A stretch of 64,000 bases of DNA from Massilia agri (lineage in GTDB: Bacteria; Pseudomonadota; Gammaproteobacteria; Burkholderiales; Burkholderiaceae_D): positions 186,001 to 250,000 of the forward strand of contig NZ_JANUHA010000002.1 in NCBI RefSeq assembly GCF_024753255.1. The letters run 5' to 3'. Below, in pieces: positions 63,391 to 64,000 of the stretch. How positions within the stretch are numbered: position 1 is the stretch's first letter; every line of letters begins with the position of its first letter. The translations under genes were made by a program, and so were the position numbers. The notes below the pieces were generated by a model that was not told where the DNA came from, searched no databases, and saw only the letters and a list, made by a program, of their open reading frames with translations.

Positions 63391-63831
63391 ATGAACCCAT
63401 ACCGCCTTCTCGCAAGCCTGCTGCTCGTGGCAGCGCCAGCCGTGTCCGCCTTCGAGTTCAAGAGCGTCGGCGCGCCTTCGGTGATCCTGTATGACACGCC
63501 GTCGCCCAAGGGAACGAAGATGTATGTCGCCCCGCGCGGCATGCCGCTGCAGGTCGTGTCGAGCTACGGTGACTGGGTCAAGGTGCGCGACGCCAACGGC
63601 GAGCTGGCCTGGACCGAAGCCAAGGGATTGAGCGCCCGCCGCAACGTGATCGTGCGCACGCCCGGCGCCAAGGTGTTCGCCGGGCCCGACGAGAATGCCC
63701 AGGTCCTGATGACGGCCGACAAGGGCGTCGTGCTGGAACTGGTCGACCCGACCGCGCTCGCCTGGATCCGTGTGCGCCACCGCGACGGCATCAACGGCTA
63801 TGTCCGGTCGAACGATATCTGGGGCCTGTGA
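63391..63831 (+). CDS. Exported SH3-like domain protein
   Basis: A 146-residue protein with a signal peptide ([15 protein letters not shown]). Two bacterial SH3-like segments follow: [20 protein letters not shown] and [20 protein letters not shown], ending [11 protein letters not shown]. Such domains bind peptidoglycan or proteins in the periplasm. It lies between secB and gpsA and is likely co-transcribed with gpsA 19 bases downstream. Exact function is unknown. Confidence 0.85.
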   Translation: MNPYRLLASLLLVAAPAVSAFEFKSVGAPSVILYDTPSPKGTKMYVAPRGMPLQVVSSYGDWVKVRDANGELAWTEAKGLSARRNVIVRTPGAKVFAGPDENAQVLMTADKGVVLELVDPTALAWIRVRHRDGINGYVRSNDIWGL

Positions 63832-63850
63832 TGCCCAAAGGCGAAACCAC

Positions 63851-64000
63851 ATGCTAGAACAGAAAAAACCTACCAAAATCACCGTCCTCGGCGCCGGCGC
63901 CTGGGGCACCGCCGTGGCGATCGCGCTCGCCAGCCGCCACGACGTGCTGCTGTGGGGCCGCAACCCGGCCCAGATGGCCGAGACCGAGGCCGCGCGCGAG
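63851..64000 (+). CDS. gpsA: NAD(P)-dependent glycerol-3-phosphate dehydrogenase (5' part)
   Basis: Only the first 50 codons are in the window. The Rossmann loop [16 protein letters not shown] and [12 protein letters not shown] are typical of GpsA, which makes sn-glycerol-3-phosphate for phospholipids. Position after secB agrees with the usual arrangement. Confidence 0.9.
   Translation, partial: MLEQKKPTKITVLGAGAWGTAVAIALASRHDVLLWGRNPAQMAETEAARE

Overview
The window is a 64 kb piece of a high-GC, gene-dense chromosome from a betaproteobacterium. The best fit is Oxalobacteraceae (Massilia/Telluria-like). Support comes from two trimeric porins of the Burkholderiales type, two PEP-CTERM proteins, an ahcY gene behind an S-adenosylhomocysteine riboswitch, a DksA without a full zinc finger, a fused indolepyruvate ferredoxin oxidoreductase, and the order gpmA-envC-ctp-moeB. 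This placement comes from protein character and gene order only. No rRNA, tRNA, CRISPR array, prophage or insertion sequence was seen. Almost all of the DNA is core housekeeping sequence.

Layout. 1-4.5 kb (minus): partial HDOD gene, response regulator with TPR tail, J-domain membrane protein, MidA-type methyltransferase. 4.6-6.7 kb (plus): FolM/PTR1-like reductase, folB, ttcA. 6.7-8 kb (minus): two tandem PEP-CTERM proteins with EF-hand loops. 8.1-10 kb (plus): histidine phosphatase and a LuxR-type regulator. 10-17.2 kb (minus): M14 carboxypeptidase, S41 lipoprotein protease, fused IorAB; the last is divergent from an AsnC/Lrp regulator. 17.9-25.1 kb (minus): GNAT, diguanylate cyclase, cca, GST, NDUFA9-like protein, lytic transglycosylase. 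A plus-strand 5-formyl-THF cyclo-ligase follows.

25.9-30 kb (minus) is an activated-methyl-cycle block: metK, riboswitch-ahcY, a small 'phage holin family' membrane protein, metF. 30.2-32.8 kb (plus): two lipid A acyltransferase-like genes and dapF. 32.9-37.6 kb: Sel1-repeat protein (minus) and two porins with strong terminators. 37.7-46 kb (plus): DUF484 protein, xerC, COG0523 GTPase, dksA, a duplicated STAS protein, hslVU behind a good sigma-32 promoter, a small basic protein, an XRE regulator. 46.1-57.3 kb (minus): a complete type II secretion core in the order gspG-H-I-J-K-L-M-N-D-E-F-C. 57.4-61.9 kb (minus): moeB/thiF-like gene, ctp, envC, gpmA. 62-64 kb (plus): rhodanese, grxC, secB, SH3 protein, start of gpsA.

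The most unusual signal is a dispersed inverted-repeat element whose outer ends read GTAGGGTGG...CACCCTAC. Three longer copies also carry inner arms GCGTTCAA...TTGAACGC. Four copies are present (9915-10024, 17887-17931, 25777-25910, 45053-45224). Three sit exactly between convergent genes, and their terminal TAG is the stop codon of the adjoining gene; in the 45 bp copy both flanking genes stop inside the element. Other points worth a look are a structured leader upstream of metK, a 24 bp perfect palindrome between ahcY and the holin-like gene, the duplicated STAS module, and the Cys-poor DksA beside a His-rich COG0523 metallochaperone.
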